From: Lottia gigantea
Lineage: Eukaryota; Mollusca; Gastropoda; Lottiidae
Direction of reading: 5' to 3'
Length of the DNA stretch: 64,000 nucleotides
NCBI RefSeq assembly: GCF_000327385.1
Contig: NW_008711185.1
Coordinates: 124,001-188,000, forward strand
Both the position numbers and the translations under genes were made by a program. The notes under the pieces were generated by a model that did no database searches, was not told the DNA's origin, and saw only the letters and a program-made list of their open reading frames with translations. This document shows, piece after piece, positions 11,601 to 24,800 of the stretch. Numbering within the stretch: position 1 is the first letter of the stretch; the number at the start of each line of letters is the position of its first letter.

Positions 11601-12562
11601 TTATTCAGTGGTAGCGCCAGCCTCCCTCACCCTCACCCTCACCCTCAATAGTTTTGACGATATATATGATATCTATACATATAATGTACCAGATTGGTGT
11701 ATAAAAATTAAGCCCTCCACTATTACCAATAAAACACTTTTCAAATGATGTAGTAAGTTTATATGGCTCTAACAGGCCGACATCTGTTAGATACTTGACA
11801 AATGTAATCCAGTTTTGGACTGAAAATACAGATTATTTTCGGTCCATTAATTTTCAACAGTATGTATAAATTAGCAATTATAATGAATCAATTTAAAAGT
11901 AGAATAAATTATAAACCAATCTGTAAGTATTATTTTACTTATTGATCAGATTTTTATGCTGGAAACACTATCAAATTTAGTAACTGATTTGATGGATCTG
12001 GATTATTGAAAAAAATAATTAGGTAAGCAATGCATATGTCAAGATACATAATAATTATATCATATGTTGAATTCCGCACATAATGTTCAGGTGTTAAATT
12101 GTTTTGGCCATCTAAACGAGAGTCTTAATTAAGTTTGTAACGGTTTTGATTGTATGTTACTTGATTACAAATCTCTCAGATGACGTTCAAGCACACATTG
12201 CAGGATGAAATTTTAAAATTCCTTGGAACCTCGAAAATGCACTCTTTAATAGGACTTCACCAAATCTTTGCAGCGCATTATGAACTAGTCAGTATTTTGA
12301 TCTCGGCTTTCGGAGAGTCTCAAGATTAGTTAAGATTAAGATTTAGTTTCTTTATTATTTTTTTTGTCGGTGTCCGAGGGTCTCTCGAAATTGGCTGAGT
12401 TCATACATTAATGTTTTTGTGTGACATTATTAAAATCGATCTATGGTCCAATGGACCTTATTTGTGTTTGTGTTCTCTGTGCATTTGCTTGTTGTATCCA
12501 TCGTTTTTCTTCATTCTAGACGCTGGTGTACATCGAGCTATCAACCAAAGACACCTTTCAAA

Positions 12563-14698
12563 ATGATGTTTCCGGTACGTATAAGGAGTTACTTTAATTA
12601 TGTATTTACTATTAAAATGTGATGTATGATTTAAAGGTACCAGTTGTTTTTTCAGTGGTGTTTCAACCGAGGATGGCCATGTTTAACCCCCCCCCCCCCC
12701 CCCCCCTCGGNNNNNNNNNNNNNNNNNNNNNNNNNNNNNNNNNNNNNNNNNNNNNNNNNNGACATTGTATAAACCCGTAGTACTTTTTAAAAAGAGAACC
12801 AATCGCTGTATAGTTCGTTTGAATGAGTTGATGTAACTTTACCCAGCCGATTGACCACTAGATAATTCAAATATTCTAAATGAAGTATTTGTACATTTGG
12901 TAGAAATTGAACCCTGCCTCTCACCCAAAGAATCGAAACACACCCTATGCCTGATTTTCACTTGAAAAGGGTTACAGTACAGACAGCTAATAACTGAATT
13001 GATGCGTAGACTAAAATGTCATTTTATTTTGATTTAGGAGAGTAGTCATGGAGATAATGAATTAGTGAAAAATCATCAACCACACAGATATGGTACAATG
13101 TCACACCCCCCGGTGAGACTACGCTTTAAACTGTTGTATCTACATTTTATTTCACTAAGTTGTCATGAATCTAATTAATATTAATTAAATTACAATCCAT
13201 CGTTTGTTTTTTCTGATATTTTTGTCTCCATTAATCTTACAATTTTTTATTTCGCTTTATTTAGTTAAAAGAAAGGGACTGCGCTAAAAAAAAACTCCTA
13301 AGATTACAATGGAGACGAGAATATCAGAAAATAGAAACGAAATTGTAATTACAATGTATTACTATTAGGTATTAGGGGGTGAAGGACGATACCGGGCCGA
13401 CGCTCGGAAGCACTGGCACAAGGATCAGTACTTTTCTTACCTTGAGCAGGATTCGAACCTCATCTACTCGCTACCAACTGAGCTAATGTATTATGATTAT
13501 TGATTATTTCAACTTACCAACACCAATGTAATAGACTCGAGCTAACTAAAAAAAAGTATTGCCCCGCCAAACATTCTGACGACAGGCCAATTGTAGCCAC
13601 TACTGTAGTCAAACACCATACACCATTGCCCCTCTGGATCAAGTATACTTCCGAACAATCAAGTCTGGTTAGGGGCCTGGAAAATAGCCATTATAGGCCG
13701 CCACCTTCTCAACATCTGTCTCTTTATAGAAAGAATTGCCAAAGTATTTTTTGCTGAAACTTGTTGGAAGAGTTTGTGATTGTTGTATTAAGATGGCCAA
13801 TGACTGAGGTTGGGAAAAGTTGATAGTGACTATCTAGTTTTACTGGTCTTATTCGTTTTATAAGTGAATGATATTTTCATCTTTGCAGGGTATAGCGCCT
13901 AGGGTCGCACATTTTCACCAACCACCTGAAGATAATATGATCACCGCTATTGTTACTAGTATCTTTTGTTTTTGTCCTTTGGGATGTTTTTCAGTTTACT
14001 ACGCTACAAAAGTAAGTAAAAGTATACCTACCTTGGATGTCAATGTGAAATTTTATCTGTGAGAAAATAAAATAAATGTAGACCCTAGCTTTACGAAAAT
14101 GACCTTTACTTGAAATTCACAAGGGTTTTGAAAATTTCTAGCTCGTGAAATTGAGCGTCTCTCAAGTAAACAAAACGCAATTGAAATGTGAAATTTAAAT
14201 CTAGCTATTTCGACCAGTACAGCAAATATGCCCAACGCCTTTTTTAGGAAGTAACTCCAGATTGAAATTACACAAATTTCTGACCTACAATAAATTCACT
14301 TCATCACGTTAGCAAAATTGCGCTATTAATGTTGCAGTGCTGTTTTTCATGCCAAAAAGAGACCTTATTTACCTTTCTTTGAAGAGCGATTTAAGGGGCG
14401 ATGACTAGGATAGTATGTTACATAATAATTCTAAGGCTTTACTTTCATTCTTCACATAAAATGCTTCATGGCGTTATTAACAGATTTTTTTTATTCAAGA
14501 TTCGCAGACATCTGTGTATCTGATATGGGTCATTTAATTTTTCAGGCTCGAGAATTGTACAAGAAGAGAGACTTGAATGGTTCCGTAAAAGCCTCCGACA
14601 ACTCTAAGATGATGAGTCAAATTGCCATAGCTATTGGAATAGTGTTATATATAGCAGGAATTATTACAATTCTCGTCAAAATATCGAATGTTATCTAG
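12563..14698 (+). CDS. CD225/dispanin family membrane protein (IFITM-like), 120 aa
   Basis: Four exons, all in phase 0: 12563-12574, 13038-13112, 13889-14011 and 14546-14698 (TAG). The family holds small two-helix membrane proteins such as IFITM, PRRT2 and TUSC5. The N-terminal 45 residues are polar and His- and Pro-rich. Residues about 46-66 form the intramembrane segment (MITAIVTSIFCFCPLGCFSV), with the cysteines that are palmitoylated in IFITMs. The conserved loop follows: YYATKARELYKKRD, then SVKASDNSKMM. Residues about 96-118 are a transmembrane helix. The match to the CD225 pattern (CFCPLG, A-K-K-D, A-S-K) is strong. The first exon holds only MMFP and rests on the splice site GTACGT, so the exact start is the weakest part. 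An assembly gap lies in intron 1. The family is known for membrane trafficking and, in some animals, antiviral roles; the role here is unknown. Confidence 0.85.
12711..12760. other. Assembly gap, 50 N
   Basis: Fifty N directly follow a run of about 20 C, so the gap probably marks a homopolymer or GC break. It lies inside intron 1 of the CD225-family gene; a small exon could be hidden there. Confidence 1.
13188..13352. repeat. Palindromic MITE-like inverted repeat
   Basis: Left arm near 13191-13250 (ATTACAATCC, TTTTTCTGATATTTTTGTCT, CCATT) pairs with the right arm near 13302-13350 (AATGGAGACGAGAATATCAG, GAAATTGTAAT). Intronic. Confidence 0.6.
13380..13492 (-). repeat. tRNA-derived SINE head with Pol III A and B boxes
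   Basis: On the minus strand, TAGCTCAGTTGG (13474-13485) fits an A box and GGTTCGAATCC (13449-13459) fits a B box. The spacing between them is only 14 nt, too short for a working tRNA, so this is a SINE head or tRNA-like relic, not a tRNA gene. Confidence 0.65.
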
Positions 14699-14729
14699 CA
14701 CCAAATACCATCATTTTAGTATCGCGATC

Positions 14730-14735
14730 AATAAA
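14730..14735 (+). promoter_or_regulatory. Polyadenylation signal AATAAA of the CD225-family gene
   Basis: The hexamer lies 32 bases past the stop at 14698, a normal distance for a short 3' UTR. Confidence 0.6.
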
Positions 14736-15344
14736 ACTAAGGATTATGTGAGCGAAATATTATATTAATAGATACTTTAAATTATATAGGACACTGTAGG
14801 CTACGACGACATAAATGTTGCTGATGAATCATGAACATTTAGACTGTTGATCAGCGAGTCAAACTCTTATAAACCTTTCAACCTTTGACCCTTTTGACTG
14901 TTAAAAGTGGTCTGTGAGGCCACAGTATTTGATATACTGAAAATGCATTGGCTTAGTGGGCTATCTTGCTTGGTAACCGCTGGTTGGTAATATTAAGTAA
15001 TCTAAACTTGTGATACATTAGAATTTCTCCAGATCGTGGATTACGAGAAAACCCTCAGAAACTCACCAACAAATTTGAAGCAAATCTTTTCAGAAAGAAT
15101 GGATGAAACATTGAAAATATAGCTTTTTATTTTATACAAGTGGATTGGAGATCGTTGTTAACATATTATTTGGTGACAATTAAAATTTTGTTGTTATTGA
15201 ATAACTGAACATTAATATTTACAATGTATTTCTTATAATTTTGTGGCATCGGTAAAGCAACAACTTTGGTTCGTATCGGCGGCAAATATATGATGAAAAT
15301 ATAAAAATCTTTATCATCATAAGGATGTCATTGAGGAATAATAA

Positions 15345-15607
15345 TTTAAAGGGACAGATTCGCCATTTTTGACACGAAAATGGTATAATTCCTTAAAAAA
15401 TTCTAGGAATTTCACTTCCTGTATATGTTATGACAGAGTCTGAAGAAAAGACGTGTCGTCATTGTAATATTCAAACGCAGATAATTCTAAAGGTTAAAAT
15501 TTCGACAGTGAGCTGTGAACACTATAACTCACTGGCTTAGCTAAAAAAATACCAGTATCTGAGATTAAAGTATGATTGGTCAAAACCATGGCGAATCTGT
15601 CCCTTCA
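15345..15607. repeat. MITE family C copy (AAAGGGACAG ends)
   Basis: Left end TTTAAAGGGACAGATTCGCC and right end GGCGAATCTGTCCCTT form terminal inverted repeats. The interior GTGAACACTATNACTNANTGGCTTAGC pattern recurs in copies at 18373-18708, 21180-21454, 29940-30228, 39260-39555, 41343-41645 and 54110-54440. No gene is seen in 14740-15819. Confidence 0.85.
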
Positions 15608-15819
15608 ATAAATATATCAGCGGCAAACAGTGGTGGAGCCAAAGGGGGCAGAGTGGGCAGAAGGGATGATAACGCAATGTACATGAGATATATTTTTAGC
15701 TACTTAGAAGGAGCGACTATCTAGTTTCATACAAGTTACCTACAAAATCCTAATATTGTACTTGCAATTGAAACATTAACACAATGTTTGATATATTTCA
15801 ATATAAATGTAGCACGTCA

Positions 15820-18800
15820 TCATCTTCTACAATGACGTATTCTGTGAAATGTTTTAACAAATGGTGATTCATATTGATGATCTTTTAATGAATATTCATG
15901 TCGGTATTCTTTACATGAAGGTCCCCAATCTGACGCTGGTCGTAGAGTTTGTTTAAATCTCTGAAAAATAATATAATACACTCACGGGTAGTAATCATCT
16001 AAAAAGCCTAGAAAAATGAATTTAGGGTTGTATACTTGAGAACATGACTTCTTTAGGGTTTTATGCTTGAGAAGATGACTTTTTTGGGGTTTTAATGCTT
16101 GAGCACGTGACTTCTTTAGGGTTTTATGCTTGTGAACATGGCTTCCTAAGGGTTTTATGCTTGAGCACGTGACTTCTTCAGGGTTCTATGCTTGCTTGAG
16201 CACGTGACTTCTTTAGAGTTTTAAGCTTGAGAACGTGACTTCTTCAGGGTTTTATGCTTGAGAACAAGACTTCTTCAGGGTTTTAAATGCTTGAGTACAT
16301 GATTTCCTTATGGTTTTATGCTTGAGCACGTGACTTCTTTAGGGTTTTAAGCTTGAGAACGTGACTACTTTAGGGTTTTAAGCTTGAGAACGTGACTTCT
16401 TCAGGGTTTTATGCTTGAAAACATAACTTCTATTCACAATAACTTGAAGTTGAAAGTAAAGAAGATATAAGTTGTCGGAAATATTAAACTATAATTTAGT
16501 GTGCAAGCGAAAGACGCGTTGACAGTTGAAAATCTATAGGGAATAATAGAAGGCAAAATTTTGACATCATTATAATTCAACCTCAACTATATCGGTCCCT
16601 AAGTACCCTTGTCAATCATTTGATCTTAAAGCTGTACTAACCTGTAAAAGTGAACCGTTTGCTTTATAAAGTTCATAAACCATAAAAACAGGTATTGGTA
16701 TTATGGGTATAATAGATAATATAAAACCTAGAACTTTAGCTGAATCTGGATACACATAACCATCATATGTTGGCATTTTATAGTTATAAATAGTTGAACC
16801 TAAACAAACCTGAAATTTACATGTTAACATTTTATAGTTTAAATAGTTGAACCTAAACAAACCTGAAATTTACATGTTAACATTTTATAGTTACATATAG
16901 TTGAACCTAAACAAACCTGGAATTTACATGTTAACATTTTATAGTTACATATAGTTGAACCTAAACAAACCTGAAATTTACATGTTAACATTTTATAGTT
17001 ACATAATAGTTGAACCTAAACAAACCTGAAATTTACATGTTAATATTTTATAGTTACATAATAGTTGAACCTAAACAAACCTGAAATTTAAATGTTAACA
17101 TTTTATAGTTACATATAGTTGAGCCTAAGCAAACCTGAAATTTACATGTTAACATTTTATAGTTATAAAAATGGACACATGTGTTAAAATCAAATGTCAT
17201 AGGTCTCACTTACCAATAACAGAGCAGGAGTAATAAAACACCAACATGTTTTAATAACAATACCAGGTTTTCTTCCCATCATTAATTCAATATCTTTACT
17301 AAATCTTTCTACACCTGTAATAAATATTGTTGTCAATCAATGTAAACAAGTGTATCCGTAGAGGAAGACAGCAATGCATACCTAGAACACCAGGTTCGGT
17401 GACAATTATGAGGTGATTTGTAGAATGCAAAACGAACATGGTCCCAGTAGCGGCGCCATTGTAAAATATATGATAATTATACGTTTTTGCTCAAAAATAT
17501 GTGTCAGAATACACCAAATTAATTCAATTTTTTGAAAAGTTTCTTGGAGAAAACCATCTCAGAAAGCTCTATGAAAGCTCTGTGACTATGAATTTTGGAC
17601 TCAACGTCGACAGTTGTCCCCCATTGAGTCAGACTGCTCCCTATTTGTACCCCTAGTTTCGGGTGAACCACGGTGATATTTGTGACTTACCATAAATCCA
17701 ACCAATAACCAAACATTCTATAAATGATATAATAAGAACACAAAATGCTGCTACAAACCAATCCATTAGTTGAAACACATATATACCACCCTACAAAAAA
17801 AAATCCTTTAACAAATTAGGACTTAAGGTATACTACCTCTTATAATAGACATAAAATTCAAAATTCAAACTTGGTCAACAAGTGTATATATTAATCATCA
17901 GTTGAACTTACCAGGTACCATGACTAAAGAATAGAATCTCTATATAAGACAATATATCCATTAAACTAAATAATTATTGAAACAAGCTTCTAAACAAGTT
18001 TGAAAATTACGAAGTTTAATGAATGATTACCTAGTTTTATGGATTTATTAGATTATAGAGAGATTCTGTTGTATAGTCTTGACACTGTCCATTGTCCACT
18101 GATAAACAAAGACTCATTTTGGCCATATTAAAAATCTCAATATTTTGGTCATCCTGAGAGGTAGTATATCTTTAAACAGAGTTCCGTTGTTCGTGATAAT
18201 TCTCATTGTTCCATCAAAAGTCCAGTTAATTCAGAGTTATACAGTGTATGTGTTACTAAAAATTATTTCCTGAAATGAACACGTAAAACATTTTCATCCG
18301 AAAGTGAAATCGGTTTTCGATATTAGCTTCTGAGTAATGACAAATAGATACTTCATCAGCGTTTAAACTGACCTAGGACAGATTTGCCATTCGCTTGACA
18401 AATTAAACTTTAGTCTCAGAAATGGGGATCTTTTTTTATCTAAGGTAATCAGTAACAGTGTTCAAAATTTGAGCCTTCAAATTCATGTGTGTCAAGATTT
18501 TATCCGCATTTAAAAGTTAAAAAGACGACTCGTCTTTTCTTGAGACTTGTATATAGAAAAGATATATATATATATATAAATAAATAGAATTAGAAATTCA
18601 GGTTTCAGGTATTTTTGAAGGGGAATATACGATTTTTGTACATTTCTAGTACTTCTGAAGATTATTTACATAAATTCAAGGCCCAAAAATGGCGCACCTG
18701 TCCCTTTTACAATAAACTAATAACTTACGTTTGATGCAATTGGTAAACCAAGTAAATAACACATAGAAGCTAAACCAGCAGTAACCCACATTCGTCGTTT

Positions 18801-21800
18801 TGCTAATTGTTTCGGGAAGGCATCAATTACACCACTTACTAAACTTTCAAACATACCAAACTATAAATAATAAAACACACAAATGATTAAAAGCATGACC
18901 TGTCACCCAAACCTACTTTAATGGAAAAACACACCTTTTCTAAACCAAAATATTATGCAAAAATATATCAAGTCGTATAAATACGTAAATACCGATTCCG
19001 GTAAAGAAAGAAAGGGTTCTGGAAAGCACAGAAGGTCTAACGCATATGATAATAATATACAGATTTATTTCAGTGACGTGGACATCTTCACAATGGTCAA
19101 GGTAAAAGTATTACGAACTTTGTCTTATACCTTGACAAAACTGAAATGCAGCGATTTGATTTGAAGTACGTCAGCGAATACAACCTGCGTCAGAAAAACT
19201 GTAATTACTTACGAGGGCTTTGATTGGCTGTATTCACTGGCATAAAGTCCAATCAAATCACAAACTTCCGTGATATAAGAACAGTGCCTATTGTAGTCAA
19301 GGTATAGGCATAGTTCATAATAGGTCGACGATTTTGAAGATGTGAAATGGATTGCTTCAGCTGCTTGGACATTTGTTAAACAATAACTGTCCGCAGTACT
19401 CAATGCATTGGAGGAGTAAGTAATGATAGCTGTTATTGGTGGATGTGAACGAGCCAGAGTTGTTCTGCTGATCTTCAATTTTCAGAATTAATATTTCTAA
19501 AACTGGCGATATTTCATTAAAATTAGACCAAACTTTCGTTTCGTTTTTTATTATTCATTTTTCATAAAGCCACTTCAGGTAGGGTCTAACGACGGACCAC
19601 TCGAACATTCTCCATTTGATGAATCCGCCAGCCAATCAAATTTCTTCCTACTCCAACGCAGGAATTTTGTGACGCGAACAAAAGGTGTATTCAGTTGATA
19701 AACTAGTCTAATGCTTCTATGACACACTTTTTGTTCTCGTCATAATATCGTTGGTTATTTTTAAATGGTTTTTATCGGTAAAAGATAGCTATCAAAGGCC
19801 AGGTTAGTTCCTCTAATAATTCCAAAGATGTTAAGTGGTATTCAGGTTAATTTGTTAAAAAGAGAAGAGATTGTGTGTACCTGACTATCTAATCCAAGAG
19901 TTAACAACATTAAAAAGAAGAGAACAGCCCAGAATTGAGGTATTGGTAATTTAGTGATAGCTGCTGGGTAAGCTACTAGAGCTAGTCCAGGACCTAAAAA
20001 GTTAGAGTAGAAAAAGACTATTCTAGTAATTAATCAGTACAGAGAAATACGCATCATCTTCCATCAAATACATTAAAGGAATATCTAAGACATTCATGAT
20101 AGACCAACGATATACAATTCAAAGCTACCCAATTGACTTTTCATAAGTAAACAAGTCATATGAAAGCAATGCGATAATTATTATAAAATCCAGGACATGC
20201 ATGTGTAGATAACATGTGAAGGGTTCATAGAAAATCAAAATTCATCCGTGCACCGTATCATATTTTCTATTATAGACCCTTATCAATTTTCGGGTACCCA
20301 AAATTTACGACAGAGCATAAATCAAAGAAAGAAAAAGTTAAATTCTAAGTTTGAGGTATTTGTGAAAGAACCATGCGATTTTAAAACTGTTCTGGTACTT
20401 GTGTTTTCAAATAGAGTACTTTTGAAAGTGTATTGATTGTTAATGGTGAATTTTTTTAGGTGGAGGGGGGGGGAGGGGATGGCTAAGTATATCATAAGCA
20501 AATATTTGAAAAAAATATGAAGCGTACCTTCTGTAGCCACTTTGGAAACATCGACACCGGCTTCTTTAGCCATAAAACCTAATACAGCAAAAATAACAAA
20601 TCCTCCATAGAAACTAGTTAAACCATCAGCTAATGTAGCTATGACTGCATCTCTAGAAATTGATAAGAATATAACAAATAAGCAGTCATTGATAATACTT
20701 TTTTATTATTCAATAAACTTTTAAGTAGTCATCGTAGGGTACTGTATAATTGCGAATATAATGCGCAAGCATGTATTATAAAAATGTTGCAACCCTTGTT
20801 ACTTTCCAGTATATCTGGAAAAATATCTATCCGCGTATCTCTGTAAATAATGCTTATCCCTTGCCTTATCAACAAGTTGGTAAAACGCAGACACTATAAT
20901 AGTGAGTGATATTATTGTATATTTACTTTCACATCAGGGCAAATTTATATTGTGGTGATCTGATCAAAACAAGGCGGTGGATTTTCAAGATCAAATTTAT
21001 ATTTGAATTATTTAACTAATATTCCGATTCGTGAGAAACAATTTTCTCAATTTTCTGAGATAAACAACTTCTTGTAGTGACAGAGGAATGTCGGTTGGGA
21101 TATTGTAAGATGCTGGATCTCTTGTATTATTCGTGACTGATGTTAGCTGATAATACAATGCAGGAGTATTCAAAAATTCTTTAATTAAACGGACAGGTAG
21201 GCAATTTTCGGGGGTTAATTTTGGTCTTGAATATATGTAAATAGTCTTCAGAAATACTAGAAATGTACGAAAATCGCATAATTCCTTCAAAACATCTTGA
21301 AAGTAAGAGTTTCACTTACTATTTCCTATATGTCTTTTCAATATATGACAGAGAAAGTTAAAAAGACGACTCGTCTTTTTCACATTCAAACGCGAATAAT
21401 TCTGGACACACATGGATTTGAAGGCTCAAATTTCGATGGGTCACCTGTCCCTTTAACATTGAAAGATTTTCCATTTATACCAATGCAATGGGTATTTTTG
21501 ATGTCTAATATTTTGTCTAATGGTCCGCTTTTCGAACTTTTTTCACTATAGACTATGACATTTACCATGTAAATCAGTTCACAATAATAATAACTGGCTG
21601 ATTAATTACCTCAAACAATTATGATGAAATTTATTAAAACTTGACATGGTTATTAAACCACCCCAGGCTGGTCCGAGTGAGAAAAATACCTGGAGACACG
21701 CCTCAGTCCATACCTATAATATTATATTAATTACGGTTACATAATGTTACACTGAATATTAATGCCTGTGTTGAAACTTATAGTTTGGGGGCAATCAAAT

Positions 21801-24800
21801 ACATAGTATATACTTGGAGTTGACCACATCCTTCTTCCAAATGAATCAGTGAAGCTTTTTTTTTACTTTAGCTGATAATAATATTTGGTTATATGCGGGC
21901 ATACGAACGGTCTTGGTCGGAGATTTTTGTCGCCGAATCGAAACTTGAGTAAAATCTCGTGTTTCCACGACAAGATTATCGTTTCATCATATAACATCAT
22001 TCCCGTTTGAGAATTGTCTTCGATAGTCTTATCGTCTGCAAGACAGAACATCATCATCCAATCAGATTCATTTTCCTTTCAATTGCATGCTCCGCACGTG
22101 ATTAATGACAAGGTGGAAAACGACAGACTTGAGATTTGTATCGCCTCATGTGCCCGTGCCAGTTGTTGCAACTCAAAGTATATTAATTACTAAAGTATAT
22201 TTAGTAGCAAAGTATATTAATTACTAAAGTATATCAATTACTAAAGTCTAATAAGTACCAAAGTATATTAAGTACCAAAGTATATTAAGTACCAAAGTAC
22301 ATTAAGTACAAAAGTATATTAAGTACCAAAGTACATTAAGTACCAAAGTATATCACGTACCAAAGTATATTAAGTACCAAAGTATATCAAGTACCAAAGT
22401 ATATTAATTTCTAAAGTATATTAAGTACCAAAGTATATTAAGTACCAAAGTATATCACGTACCAAAGTATATCAAGTACCAAACTGTCAGGAAATATAGG
22501 TAGCATTTAAGATTTTCAAAAGCTCATGAAAACACAAATTATTTTTGGTAGCCATCTTAGATTTTCAAGATGGCCGCCGAATTTAAATATGTAAATGATC
22601 ACTTCTCAAGTAACATATCTTGATTTTTTTGTACTTTGTCCAATGCTTTACACTCAGGAAGTCTTCAATTGCATGCCAATAGTTGATCATATCCCGTGAC
22701 ATCATAAAAATATCTTGATAGCTACAAGCTCGGACACTCTAGGGAATCGTCAGGTGGCACAAATGTTTCAGATTGGGACACAGATTCAATGACGATAACA
22801 TTATTGCAAACGATAACAAAAATAACTTACACTAAAATTGTTCAATTTGGAGAAATCTGGAGTGACATAGAATTTGATACCATCTAAAGCACCAGGTAAC
22901 ATACAACCACGTATTAAAAATAATGTTAATAGAAAATATGGTAATAAAGCTGTTACATAAACAACCTGAAATTTACAAAAATGGGCCTTGAGATATGAAT
23001 TGGAATCACGGCCATCATGAGAAATTGAAGCCGGCAGTCCAGTTTTCCTATGACATACTTTAAATCTCTATCTGGTCGTCTGCCAATAGGAAATATGTAC
23101 CTCTGGTACTATACATATACTATAGAACTATACATCTTATGGTCTTGGGTGAAATGTGCGCTGCATCTCAGATGAAACGACTTACATGGTTGTACTATAG
23201 TTGTTGATTATCGAACTTGGCATCACGTTCTGGGATTCCCAATTTGCTAATATTACCTTTGGGTAAACTAATTATAACTAAAGTATTTCCCGGTTTTATA
23301 TACTTACATATCCGAGAGATTTGACTCCTCTTATCAAACAAAGAAAAACCAGAATCCAAGCGGCTAATAGACATAAGGCATTATGTGTTTGTATAGATCC
23401 TAGATTTTCTAAACCTTCTGATTTTCTTAAAACGTTGTATCTGAAAAGAAAAAGAATAAAGGTAACGACTTAACGTAGACTTAAAGGGATTAAAAAAGGG
23501 TTTCCTAAACTATTTATGTGTATCGGGGAAAAATTATTATTCAGTCAGAGCGTTTTATGACGTCACTATCGCCAAGTATGATGTGTATATCATTAACAGC
23601 TTTTTTGATCGTGACGTCATAAATCGCCCAATTTTAGTGAATATATTGATCTGTTTTAAAATGTCCATATTAAAATCAATCAGCCTAATACCACCATTTA
23701 TCATGTGCATACATCACACAAACGATAGTTCACAAACCATAGCTTTCCTAGATCAAGGGGTAATAACCCAGAAACGTCCAATCAAAAGACCGCGAAAGTG
23801 GATTTCTTTTGATATATCATCAATATGTGAAGGACAACGGAGAAGATCTCTCTATGGACGACTATTGATGTTTGAAATGCAGCAGAAACACAATAAGCTT
23901 CACTATGATATATGGTTTTCTAAGTCCAAAAATTATTAATTATGTTGGCCTAACTAATGTTTGATTTTGACCGACTCGCGTACACAGCTTGAAATGAAAA
24001 TTCGAACGAACGGGAGCGACAATAACGTGTGATATACGAAGTTTTGGATAAAATCTAGTAGCCTAATATCGTTCGAATTTGTCAACTTACTGCCAGAATT
24101 CTTCAGAAGCTGTTTTACCAGTTTGGTTTAGAAAGAGATTAGGTGTTGTGTTGTTGAGGTAAAAATCTGTGACATTTCCGTAAATATCAGAATAATTGCC
24201 GTAGAAAGTTCCATTTCCGTAGAAACTAGAGTTTTCACTCAGTGCAAAATTATCCCGACAGGTGGCAGTGTTCCACCAATGTCCACATCGTTGCCATGGT
24301 AACTCTTCATCAAATGAATTTATCAAATAATATATAACCCAGGTGAGGACACCATTATAATATATTGTAGCCATTCCGGAAACTATAACCATTCCATATC
24401 CTATTCCTGTAAAAAAAAAAACAAGCTTCCACATTTTTTTTGTACATTTTATAGATAGAGTTGAACCCACGAGGGCAATGTGAATGCATATTTATTGTGC
24501 AATTGTAAATCATTACAGAATAGCAGTTGTACTTTTACCAATTTCTTAACACAGATTCATAAACCTAAAAAATATGAACTTGTAGCACAGGCGTAGCACA
24601 CTTACCTTTAAACAAAGGGCATAATTTAAAGACAAAGAGTGAACTGATTCCAGAGAACTGTCCTAAACAAACTTCTAAGTAAAACAATGGTATACCACAT
24701 AACAATAGGAAGAAAAAGAATGGAATGAGAAAGGCACCTGGAAAAAAATGAAAAAACGGAAATGAAATATGGAAATCAGTCTCACTAGCCAGTTTAAAGA

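Noticed and set aside
13420-13490. Possible minus-strand tRNA gene
   Set aside because: A and B boxes are only 14 nt apart and no cloverleaf fits; a SINE head explains it.
23583-23939. 118-codon + strand frame in intron 3 of SLC6 copy A
   Set aside because: It begins within a MITE family A relic and shows no known domain or counterpart in copy B.
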